Shown here piece after piece: positions 1 to 10,400 of a stretch of DNA of 13,077 nucleotides. A program made the translations under genes and the position numbers. Positions within the stretch are counted from its first letter, which is position 1. Each line of letters opens with the position of its first letter. The DNA is taken from the NCBI GenBank assembly GCA_001662425.1, contig BDDC01001577.1, forward strand, positions 10,391-23,467, written 5' to 3'. The notes beneath the pieces are model-generated. The model ran no database searches and was not told the origin of the DNA. It saw only the letters and a program-made list of their open reading frames with translations. Source of the DNA: Chlamydomonas sphaeroides (taxonomy: Eukaryota; Chlorophyta; Chlorophyceae; Chlamydomonadales; Chlamydomonadaceae).

Positions 1-130
1 TGTGGGGCACGCGGCGTGTGCTGGGCTGTTTCCTGTGTGTTAGTGAAGTTGAGCAAACTGGGGCACGTGCTGGGTTGATGGCGCGCAGGCTTGTATGCTG
101 GGTGCGTTGCGCCAGAGGCAGGAGCCGCAC

Positions 131-3100
131 CTCGTCTCCCAGGATGCAGTTGCGGTTGGTGACAAAGTTGTTGACCATCCAGCGGACCGACACCTGCGGC
201 GAGGGCGGCCGGGCGGGCGGGCGGAGTGAGGCCAGGGCGGGTGTGGCGCTGGGTTGCTGCTGCGTGCAGCCAGCAGCTGATGGGCAGCACTGCCGTACGG
301 CCCCCAGCCCGCCTGCAGCTGCCACCCCAGCAGCTATGCTCCCGCCCTGCCATGCCCCCTCCGCTCGCCTTTCTTCGCCCACACGACTGCGGCCGTCGCT
401 TCTAACCCACATACAAACACGCGCCCCCCCTCGCGCGTCCCCGCCCCCTTTCCCGCACCTGCTGGTAGTCCCGCAGGCTGCGGCCGTTGCAGAAGGACGG
501 CAGCTCGAACTCGGGGTCGCGCAGCTTGTCCGCACTGCCGCCGGTGCGGGTGGGCGGCGCGTTGAAGCGCTGGAAGCGGGCCAGGGCGGCCTAAGGGGCG
601 TGCGGGGAGGGGGGGCGCAGGCACGGGAGGGGCGAGGTGCTGGGATCGGCTTGATAAGGAGCCGTGCGTACGCGGTCGCAGCCCAAGCGCAGCGCAGCAT
701 AGATGGCCTGGCTGAGGGGGGCCTCGCGGAGGGTCTGGCAGCGCACGCGCCGGGGAACCATGTGGGGCGTGTGGGCCGTGGTGCCGCCCCTGCCCACCTG
801 GTCCTCCCCGCTCGCCAGGTCCTGCTCGTCCTCCCACCTGAGGGGATGGGTTGCGGCAGGGGGGGGCTATCAGCACGGCCCGTCAAGGGAGATTGCGCCA
901 CAGCGACGGCCGTGTGTGTTTGGAACGGTAGGTAACATGTCGTAAGCACCACCCGCGCGGAACGCCCTGGGTGATGACGCGCCGGTCGTGCACATGAAGC
1001 AGCGTGTGCGGTGCGCCCGCGGCCTCACGTGCTGTCCGAGTACTCGAGGCCGCGCCACTTGACCAGGTACTGCTTGGCGGTGGCGCCGCCGCGCCGCTGG
1101 TTGCGCTGCGCGATGATGCGGTCCACCTGGCGGGGCAGGGCGGGCGGTGGCACGGTAGGTGCGACGGGCCAGGTGCAGCAGGGGCGACAGCAACGCATGG
1201 GCGCGTGGTTGCGTCGGCTGGGTGGGAGCAACGTGCCGGCCGCCTGCGCACCCCTTTTTGGCCGCCCCGTGGGGGCGGTGCAGGCGGGCGCTGCTAAATC
1301 CAGACAACAGACCGCGGCGTGGAGCCGCAGGATGCGCGCCGCCCCGGTGCCCCTCACGGGCCGCCCGCCCACCTGCAGCCACTCGGGGTCGACGGCCACC
1401 GCCTCGCCGCGGCCCTGGAAGGCGCGCAGCAGCGACTGCTTGGTCTTCTCTAGCGCCGCCTGCGTCATGTGCGTGGTGTTGCGGTACGACACGCCTGCGC
1501 GGCGGAGCACGCGGGGGGAGCGCGGGGGTAAAGGCGGGAGTGGCAGCATGCGTCGGCGCGCGTTGGTGGAAAAACCGCAGTACGCACAGGTTCGGGCAGA
1601 AGCCTGGCAACGCGTAGTGCCTGCCGTATGGGGTGCGGGCTGTCTTCCATCCCCCCAAAGCCAAGCACATGTGGGCAGGGGGGCCTGATCGACACGTCAT
1701 CACGGCACGAACCCTGGCGCACTTCCCGCCCCCCTGCGGCCCACCCACCCTCCAGCTTGACCAGGTAGCGGTCCGTGTCCCGGTCGTACGACAGGATCCG
1801 CTCCACCGCCGCCTTGGGGCCGCCCTTGCCCGCTGCCTTGGCGGGTGCCGCCGCCGCCCTCTTGGCCTTCTGCTTGCCGGCGCCGCCGCGCACCGGCTGC
1901 GCCTTGCCCGTCTTACCCGCCGCGACGGCGGCGGTCTTGGGCAGCCGGCCGCTGCCGCGCTTGGCAGGCTGCCCCTCCTCCTCGCCCTCGCTCCCGCTCT
2001 CCTCGCCCTCGCTGTCGCCGCTGTCACGCTCCTCGCTGCTCCCGCCCTCCCCCTCATCGGCAAGCTGCACATCAGAGTCGCTGCTGCCGCCCTCGCCCTC
2101 CTCGCTGTCCTCCTTGCTGCCGCCGCGGCCCTTCCTGCCCGCCGCCGCCGCCTTCTGAGGCACCCGGCCACGCGCCGACTTGGCCGCCGGCTTCTCATCC
2201 ACCTCCATCTCGCTACCGCTGCCGCTGCCCTCTTCATCGTCGTCCTCGCTATCGCCGCCGGACTCGGCGGTGGATGAGGAAGACGAGGAGCCGCCGCGCT
2301 TCGAGGCCTGGCGAGCCACGCAGGCACGGGACGGGCGGGTGCTGGCAGCCGGCTGCCTGCGGGAGAAGGGTGCGGGCAGAGATGAGGGCGAGAGCGGAAG
2401 CTGCGCCGCGTCGATGACTGGGAAATCCAGGAATGTGCGTCACGGCAGGAGGCCAGCGCGGCCTTCAAACCGTGGGCTAACCAGCGACCCAGACTGCCCG
2501 ACCCACTTGGCGCGGCGCCGCCGGTCGACCAGCTCGTCCTCCGCCTCCTCCTCGCTGCCGGCGCCGCTGCCGTCTTCGCTCTCCTCGCTGCCGCCATCGC
2601 TGGCCTCGGCCTCCTCCTCCTCCTCCTCCTCGCCCGCCTCCTCGCTTCCATCGAGCAGCTGGCTGTCCTCCGAAACGCCCGCGCCGCGGCGCTTGCCGCC
2701 GGCCACAGTCCGCTGCTTCGCCCCCTCGGCCTCCGCCTCAGCATCGCGCCGAATGCGCTCGTTGGTGCGCGCCGCGGCGGCACGAGGCATGCGGCCGCCG
2801 GCGGAAACGGCGGCGGTGGCGCCGCCGCTGCGCTTGGTAGAGGCGGCCGCGGCACCGCGTGTGAGCCGAGCAGAGGTCTGCTTAGCGGCTGCGCCAACTT
2901 TGCCTCGTGCAAAGCGGATGAACTTGTTGTTGGGCTGCTCGCCGTCGCTGTCTTCAATGGGGTCGTCGCTGCTAGCGTCGGATGGCTTGGCATCGCCGCG
3001 GCGAGGGGGAGCCGCGCGCTTGGTGGCGGGCAGGAAGTCATCGTCAGAATGCGAGCATTCGACGACACGAGTGCCAGTGGCAAGGACGTCGTCAGCGGCT

Positions 3101-3520
3101 CTGTGGAATCAGGGAGGTCGTGAGGGGGACGCAGCGCGACGGCAGATGGCAGGGTGTTGGGGGGTCCGAGGACACGACACGACGCATTCCCCCGTCGAGG
3201 CACTCCATTGCTGTGTGCGCGCAATTGTGCCTCAAGTGTTGTATAGCAGGCAGATAGGCGACGGTTCGACGAGGAATGCGCCCTTTCAAATCGTCACGGC
3301 GCCGGCTCTGGTCGCTGCCTGTCAGCCCAGATTCATGGACGCACCCAGGCTCGCGCTTCTGACGCTTTGCGCCAGCGTTCTCCTTCGACTTTGCCGTGGC
3401 GCTGGGTGGCACAGTGCGCTTGGTGTCCACGCGCGTTGCAGCCTTCACCGCATCGTCGAGAAGCTTGTCTTCACAGTAATTCACAGCAGACCGAACTCGT
3501 AAAGCCCGTTGCCCACTCAT
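131..3520 (-). CDS. CHD-type double-chromodomain SNF2 chromatin remodeler, 5' part (truncated by window edge)
   Basis: Seen: eight exons join in frame from ATG 3520: 3345-3520, 2507-3100, 1749-2356, 1373-1494, 1029-1126, 672-837 (or short form 798-837), 459-590, 131-193. This gives 653 codons (611 with the short exon). Order: basic N-terminus; Ser/Glu/Asp-rich disordered stretches at about residues 205-420 with runs of Glu and Ser; chromodomain 1 about 440-480 (ERILSYDRDTDRYLVKLEG, SYRNTTH); chromodomain 2 about 501-536 (QYLVKWRGLEYSDSTWED); then SLRDYQQ and NRNCILGDE, the start of the SNF2 ATPase just before the DEMGLGKT Walker A expected in the next exon. The last intron (donor gtgcgg at 130) leaves the window. 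Known: CHD proteins bind histone tails and slide nucleosomes with ATP in the nucleus. Inferred: whether it is nearer CHD1, CHD3/Mi-2 or CHD6-9 is undecided, because the C-terminal domains are missing. Chromodomain 1 lacks the usual aromatic cage residues. The family call is firm; exact exon 6 limits are not. Confidence 0.9.
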
Positions 3521-3793
3521 TTGCGTAACGCCGTGCCCGTTGGGGCACCGTGTCAGGTCGCAAGCGCTTAGAGCTCTACAGAAGTGTCAGCGTGGTCAGG
3601 GTGTGCGCGTCGGCGAAGGTTGTGGGGCGCAAGTTCCGCCAGGAGGTTTGATTTTGAAGGCGCTGCCAGGCGCAGCATGCATCGCCGGGGACAGCCCGCT
3701 CGCGGGGAGCCATCTGCAGCCACTACAGTATCTAACTCACTTATCTGTTGCCCGAGCCCTGCTTGCTGGGCCTGCGTCGCGAGGGTGTAGGTC
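3521..3793 (-). promoter_or_regulatory. Short gap holding 5' leader and promoter of the CHD gene
   Basis: Only about 270 bases separate the kinase's predicted poly(A) signal from the CHD ATG, so leader and promoter must lie here. I see no TATA box or other defined element; the assignment is by position only. Confidence 0.35.
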
Positions 3794-3798
3794 TTACA
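3794..3798 (-). terminator. Putative TGTAA poly(A) signal of the ABC1K gene
   Basis: Plus-strand ttaca reads TGTAA on the minus strand and is the only one I found between the ABC1K stop (4491) and the CHD start (3520). Cleavage would follow 10-20 bases downstream, near 3780, giving a 3' UTR of about 700 bases. Confidence 0.55.
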
Positions 3799-4490
3799 TG
3801 CTTGGACCTTTCAGCAGCTTGACCTCGCCAACCGCCAACAGTATCTCCACATGGCTCGCGGGCCATGCCTCGCCGTATAAGTGACCGTGAGAGCTCACAC
3901 CATGTCACAGCTCGGCCGCGGAACCACTCGGGCATGCAACCCTCGTCTGTCACCGGTCTTCACCCCGCTGCACCACGCCTTCCTACACACCAAAACGCCA
4001 CGGATGCCACTACTGCTTTCGTGCGGCACGCCGCAGGGCTCACGAAGAACGCAAAACACCAAACACAGCGGATAGAAAGGGTTAGAACGTCGGACTTAGC
4101 AGTACAACAGGACGACACAGGGCGGGCCTCAGAGCACTCGCCGCCTCTCAGAGCGGCTGCCCCAGCGAGCGCAGATTGTCGCAACGCGCACACGGCACAC
4201 AGCTGCCGCACGCCACGGCTCGCCAGCGTCACCTTTCTTCAGCGCCCTCCTCAATCACGCCGACCGACAGCCCTTCATACATCGCCACTTGCCAGCACCC
4301 AAACGAAACGAAACGCATCGGCCACACGGCCTCGCTCCTGCGGTTGCCCACACTCCTGCCTCGGCCCCTCCTTCCCTCCCGCACCTCCCACACCCATCAC
4401 CCAACCCGCTCTGCTCCCCTCTGTTCCACGCCGCCCCGAGCCCAAACCCTTTCCACCTCCCCCACCATCCATCACCCACGCTCCGCCCCC
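3799..4490 (-). other. Probable 3' UTR of the ABC1K gene; no gene seen
   Basis: This stretch has no credible exon on either strand. Its open frames are low in complexity, lack splice-linked continuation and show no recognisable domain. It includes a pyrimidine-rich part on the plus strand at about 4350-4490. By position it is the 3' UTR of the kinase transcript up to TGTAA at 3794-3798. Confidence 0.5.
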
Positions 4491-7400
4491 TTATGCACGC
4501 ATCGCCTGCTGCCCGGCGCCGCCCGTCAGGGTCTGCTGCGCGCCAAACACAAACTTGATGGCGCGCGCCGCCAGCCTCCTGCTGAGCTGGTTGACGAGGC
4601 CGTTGAGGATGTCGGCGCTGCCGGGCTGCTCCAGCAGCCCGCTCAGCCGCGGCGCCACGCCCGCCAGCGTGGACCGCAGCGTGGCAACGGTGCGCTGCAC
4701 GTCGGCGGGCGTGATGACGCCAAAGGGGCCGCTGCCCTGTGGGGGTCGAAGGTGATAGCGGGGGAGGGGAGCAGCGGGAGGATGAGGAGGCGCACGAGGC
4801 GGCGGCACCGTGACGTACCTGGGCGCACACCATGTGTGGCCATGCGTTCGTATCAATATTTGACTTGCGACCGAGAGTGCCTCTTGCGTGCCGCACCTCG
4901 CCACTTACCGCCTGCGCGGCAGCGGCCGACCGCCGTGACCACCGACCGCCGCCGGCCAGCCCAGCACAGGCCATGCAGCCCACCCGGCCAACCCCCCCCC
5001 CACCACACACATATATATGTATATTACCTATTTCTGAGCACACACGGCCCCTTGGCGCCGCACCTGCAGCTGCAGCGGCTCCTTGAGCTCCAGCCGCGAG
5101 CTGATGGTGGACAGCAGCAGCTCCGCGCGCTGCTGCGCCTCCGCCTCGTTGGGCTGCGGCGGCACCAGCGCCTCGGCCACCGCGCGGTTGCCGGTCCTGC
5201 GCGGGCGGGCAGAGGCCGCAGACCCAGTCACCAGCGTGCACCAGCGTGGGGAGAGGAATGTGGGGCCTCTCCGCCCATGCCGGCGCCTCGCTGCCCCCCG
5301 CCCGCCGCCAGCCGCCCGCCTCCCGCCGCCCCGCCCCGGCCCCGCCCCGTGCAACTCACTGCTGCGCTATCCGGGTGCGCACGTCCGCCGCGGCGGCCGC
5401 GTCGATGACGCGCCCCATCTCCGCCACGATGGTGGACCGCACCCCGGCGGCGCTGGGGCTGAGCAGCCATTCGGCCAGCAGCCAGAGCTGGCTGGGGTCG
5501 AAGTCCTGGCTCTTGGAGCCCTCGCGCAGCAAGTTCTCGAGGCGGTTCCAGCGGAACTGGCCGTCCTGTGGCGAGGGGGCGGAAACGACGGGAGGGGTTT
5601 GGGGAAAGGAAGCACGGACACGGGCATCGTCCGAGAAGGGGTGTGCCGAGGATATGGCGGACCGGGGTGGGGCGGGTTCCGTGAGCCGGCGCCAGCGAGC
5701 CTGGCCGTCGTGGAAGGGGGGCCCCCCTGCGAGCTGCCGCGCTCCCTGCCCTGCCCTGCCTGCCCCTCCCTCGCCTTGAGGATGAGGTCCTCGAAGCTCT
5801 CGCGCAGCTCGGGCGCGGGGTCGGTGAGCAGGCGCTTGGCCATGTAGGGGTAGGCGTTGGCCAGCAGCTTGTAGCGCGGGTTGGCCTGCAGGGGTGAGGG
5901 AAGAGCGGGGCGGGGGAGGACGAGGCAAGAAGGAGGGAAGGAGGACATGGCTGCAGGGCGGGGGCGGCTCGAGCGCGCCGGCCAGGACCCCTGAGGGGCG
6001 CGGTGGCCCCCGGGTACACGAGGGAGCGCGGAGAAGGCAGGGGGGGGGAGGGGGGATGCGCACGCGCAGGACACCTGCCGCACGCCGCAGCCGGACCATA
6101 GCCGGACCGGACCGTGGCCAGACCGGACCGCGCGGAGCTCGCCTGGGCTCGCACGCCTCAGCTGCTGCCTCCCGCAGCCAACGCAGCCCCCTCCCTCCGC
6201 CCCCCAGTTTCGATTCCCTGCCTCGCCACGCTGCCTCCCTCCCCGACCCGGCCTGGCCGGCCCGGTCTCCCCACCTGCAGCGCCAGGCCCTCCAGCACCG
6301 TGAGCGACCTCAGGATGAGCGCGTAATAGGCGGGCACCCGGAAGGGGAACCTGGGGGAGATGGGAGGAGTACGTTGACCATTTAAAAACCATCTAGTATG
6401 TGTGTGTCTCAACTTTAGAGGCCCGAGGATGCACGTGGGCGTGTATGCAGGTGGCAGCATTGGCTGCGGTCAAGCTGTTCACGGTGGCTTGGAGTTGAGC
6501 TCGCTCCAGTACCCGGCACATACTGGTTGTGACGCATGCCACTATTTACGCATGTATCAGGTACCCTCTACGTGGCATGGTTCTCACTTGAACAGCACCT
6601 CGCCCAGGCCGTCCACGATGGCCTTGAAGTTGAGCTCGCTCACGGAGGCGTCGAGAACGTCGTCGAAAAAGGCCGCCAGCGCGGGCGCAATGGGCGAGGT
6701 GTCGACGGAGGGGTCCATGAACTGAAGCGTGTAGTAGTCCTTGCACATCGCCTCGTAGTCCCTGGCCGGGGCGGGGAGAAAGGAAGAGGACGTAATGATT
6801 GGAGCATTGGACTCAACGACAGCGCTACAGCTGTGTATGCTGCTGTCATGTGTGGAGGGGCTATGGCCTCAAGGCATGCATCCGCGTACGGGAGCTTGCC
6901 CACCCGACGACCAGGCGCCGCACGCGCTCCATTATGCCGGCGACGGCTCTCACCACGCACGCCGCATCGTCATGTCATCATTAACGACATACCAACTACA
7001 TGTTTTATGTTTAATCGTCGTGGGCCCCACCTGTTGACCAGGTGCACCACGTGCGCCATGATGGCGTACCGGGCGTACTCGGGCGCCTCGCTCATCATGC
7101 CGAAGTCCAGGTACACCAGGTCGCCCTCGCGGGTGGCCAGCAGGTTGCCTTGGTGGGGGGGGGGCAAGGAGAGGGGCGGGGGAGGAAAGGGTGCTGTCGT
7201 ATGAGGGATGGCGAGCAGGGGGCGGGGCGTAGGGCGGGTGGCGCGCCTGTAGCATGCCGAGCCGGGCTGAGCACCGGCCGCCGCAGCCCACTGCAGTGCC
7301 TCGCCCCACAGCCCCGCGCAGGCGCCACAGACTGCCCCGGGCCAGGCCGGGCCGGCGGCGCCATCCTCTCGCCCGGGTGCGGGTCTGCAGCCAGCTATAT

Positions 7401-10400
7401 CAAAATTCCACAACTTTCACTTTCTTACACTTTCTTCTATATTGTACACTTTAACAGGATCTAGTTGATGGTATCAAGACACCTATGAAAGTAATTTAAG
7501 AAGGTTGGCAGCTTCCCTCACCCGGGTGTGGGTCTGCAGAGCGGCCAGGCGTCCAGCGGCCGAAGGGCGTGGGCGCGCGAGGGCAGGGGCAAGGGCAAGG
7601 ACAGGGGCTCGTCAGAGGACCAGCGGCGCAGATGGCAGGACCCAGTCATGGCTGCACGAGCCACACGCCCGCAGCGACACGCCCCTCCACGACCCCGGGA
7701 CCCCGCACCCGCCCGACACAGCCATACCCCAACATACAGCAGGGTCCCGGCACGCCGCTCGGCCCCTGCAACCACCCGGCCCCTTGCCCGCCCCTCCGCC
7801 CAGCACCTGTCCCCGCGCCGCAGCTCCCGTCCACCCACCCCCTGCCTATGACTTCCCCTCCCCACCACCCACCCGCGTGGAAGTAGCCGTGCTCCAGCAG
7901 CTGCCGCAGCGTGCACTGGATGCCCACGTCCACAAAGTCCACCACGTCCAGGCCCGCGGCCTGCATGGCGGGGCCGTTGGTCAGCTTCACGCCCTCGATC
8001 CACTCCATGCACAGCACCCTGCGGCGAGAAGGGGAGGGAGCAGGGGAAGGAAGAGGGGGAGTGCGTGTGTGTCCGTGGTGCGTGCCTGGATGCCTGGGTG
8101 CGCGGGGAAGGGGTCCAGCCCCTCCCGCCCCCCTTCGGCCCCCCGCTGCTCACCTGCGCGAGGTGTGCTCCCAGTAGATCTTGGGCGTGCGCACGCGGGG
8201 CATGTTGCCGTACAGCGCCTGGAAGCGCTCCGCGTTGTGGCCCTCCTGCGGGGTGGCGAGGGGAAGGGTCCGGGTAGGGGCCGTGGCGCCATGTCGAGCA
8301 CGTGCGGCTAGCAGCGTGCGGCTTAGTTTTGGGAAAGTGCTACAAAGGCTCCACCCTGCGCTAAGTGCAGCTCAGCAGATGTCGTTGTAGGTCACATCGA
8401 GTCGTGCCGGTGACCAGTCCAGCAAAGTGCATTTCACGTGACTCGGCTCCGGCCCCACCTGCACGTAGTCCAGCTCGGCGAACAGCCGGCCAGCAAACTC
8501 ATCCACCAGCGGCACCAGCGGCTGGCTGACCTGGGGGTTCGTGGGCGGGGGCAAGAGACATGCGGGCATGCGGCGAGGGCTCAGCGCACTGGGTTGCCCG
8601 CTCGGGAGGAGGTTGGGGCTGAGCCAACGAGTTACGCGCAGGAGGTTGGCGCGTGGCGAGCAGCAGCTCGGCCACACACCCAGCCTGGCCCCACACGCAG
8701 CCTGGGCCCACACCCAGCCGCCGCATGACCTCCAGCCGCTAACAGCGCCAGCCCATGCTTACCCGTGCCTAACCCCACGCCTCTTGCCCCCCCCCCCGCG
8801 CTCACCCCGAACTGCGGCAGCTGCACGTCCATGACCTTCATGAGCCGCCGCAGCAGCAGCATGTCCACCGCGATGGTCTCGCCAATGTTTGGCCGCTGCA
8901 CCTTGACCGCCACCTGCGTGCCGTCCTTGAGCCGCGCCTTGTACACCTGAGGGGCGGGGCGGAGGTGGTGGGCGCAGGGGCGACGTTACGGCGCGCACTC
9001 CACGGCACGGCGCACCTCGCTGCCCCACACTGCCCCAACTCCCGTCCCCCCATCCTTCCCAAGCCTGTCGCCCCACCCCTGGCCCAAGCTGGCTGCCGCC
9101 CCCGGCAGCTCGCGCATCCCAGACATCCGCCCGGTGCACACACGCTAGGCGACACGCACCCAACCCCCGTCTCCCCCATCCTTCCCCCGCCTCTCGCCCC
9201 CACCTGGCCCAGGCTAGCGGCCGCCACCGGGAGCTCGCTCATCTCCGTGAACAGCTCGCTCACGGGAGAGCCCAGCTCCTCCTCAATCACCTGACGAGCC
9301 GGGGACCAGGGCAGGGCAGGGGGGAGGTGAGGTGGCGGGCCCCTGGGCGCCAGAGGGCGGCCTGACCGGTGGGCCCTCGGCACCCGAGTCCCTTGGTTCC
9401 CGAGACCCTTGGTCTTCGAGGCCAGGGCAAACCAGCCTACAACGACCTGAAGTCGCCGTGCAGCTGCCCACCGCAAAGGCGATCTCGTTGGGGAAGGACG
9501 GCAGCCTGTCCTGCAGCTCGCTGAGCGCCTCAAGGTAGGTGCGCGGCAGCAGGTCGGGGCGCGCGGACAGCGCCTGGCCAATCTTGACCAGAGCAGGGCT
9601 GCGCGCGGGGAGCGGGGCGGCGAGGTTGGGGTGGGCGCAGGGGCCGAGGTCAGGGGTCTGAGGGGTCGGGTAAGAAAGTGGGGAGCTTGGCTTGTCAGGC
9701 GCTGCGCTAGGCTGAGCAAGGCCGCCGCGGGCCCTGGCCGCCTCCGCCACCTCCGCCTGCCCCCAGACTGCAGGCGGACCTCCCCGACGGTCTTGCCCTG
9801 GGGAGAGCTTGGCGGCTCCCCAGGCGCTGCGCCCAGAGCCCCCGGCAAGAAGTAACGCAGGGTGTGGCTGCTCAGGCGCTGCGCCCGGTGCCTGCCTGCT
9901 GCGACAGGCGCCGCCGCCCTACCCGCGTCCGGCGCTCGCACGCGGGACGCGCGCGGCCCTCCCGGCTGCCTGATCTTTAGCTGAGTGAGGGGAGCGGTAC
10001 GCTGGCGCGCCCAGTGCATCTGCACTCAAGAGACCTCTCTACCCCCCGCCGTCCGCCCCTCGGCCCCGGGTTCCTCACCCCAGCCTGCCCAGCGTCGACC
10101 GCAGCTCCTGCGCCCTGCGCGGCATGTTGGCCTCCCACTGGCCCAGCGCCAGGTCGCCCGCCACCGCAGTCATGAAGCCGCCCAGCGCCGCAGACACCTG
10201 GAGGCCGCGAGGGGTTGGGGGAGCCAGGGGATTGGGGTCTTAGGGCTGCAGGGGGTTGGGTTCGCAGCAGCGGCCGGGAGGAGGCCGTGTGAGATGGAGT
10301 TGTGCAGCCGCCCAAGGCGGTCCGGGGCACGCACCCGGGCGGACGGCATATGAAAGCACAGGCGGGGGCACCGTGAGCGCTGGCGGGTCAGCCACCGCCA

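Larger units (their letters stand above)
7370..7539. repeat. Imperfect direct repeat pair, about 21 bp, around the AT-rich segment
   Basis: The units lie at about 7370-7390 and 7519-7539 and share the pattern cgcccgggtg/cacccgggtg followed by gggtctgcag, with two transition differences. Each unit covers acceptor ctgcag, micro-exon and donor dinucleotide as read on the minus strand. The length is too great for an ordinary target-site duplication, so a local tandem duplication is the simpler reading. Confidence 0.65.

Noticed and set aside
870..3224. Long minus-strand open frame of 784 codons across the CHD locus
   Set aside because: It is in another frame than the conserved chromodomain exons, is Arg/Ala-rich and ignores their splice sites; a product of high GC content.
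2180..3502. Long plus-strand open frame (440 codons) opposite the CHD exons
   Set aside because: It is the Ser/Leu-rich mirror of the acidic and basic low-complexity exons on the minus strand, has no domain, and runs across well-supported introns of the other strand.
5011..5025. Alternating AT run as a TATA element
   Set aside because: It lies within an intron near the 3' end of the kinase gene with no start of a gene downstream on either strand; a short microsatellite.
4176..5408. Plus-strand open frame of 410 codons opposite the kinase 3' exons
   Set aside because: Antisense to conserved ABC1K exons; composition is Pro/Arg/His-rich without recognisable sequence.
7391..7510. AT-rich segment as a complete MITE
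   Set aside because: Only a weak 7 of 9 inverted similarity at its ends and no target-site duplication of ordinary length.
9386..9425. Two tandem 17-bp units with ccgag and cccttggt
   Set aside because: Short imperfect tandem repeat within an intron, too little to support a function.
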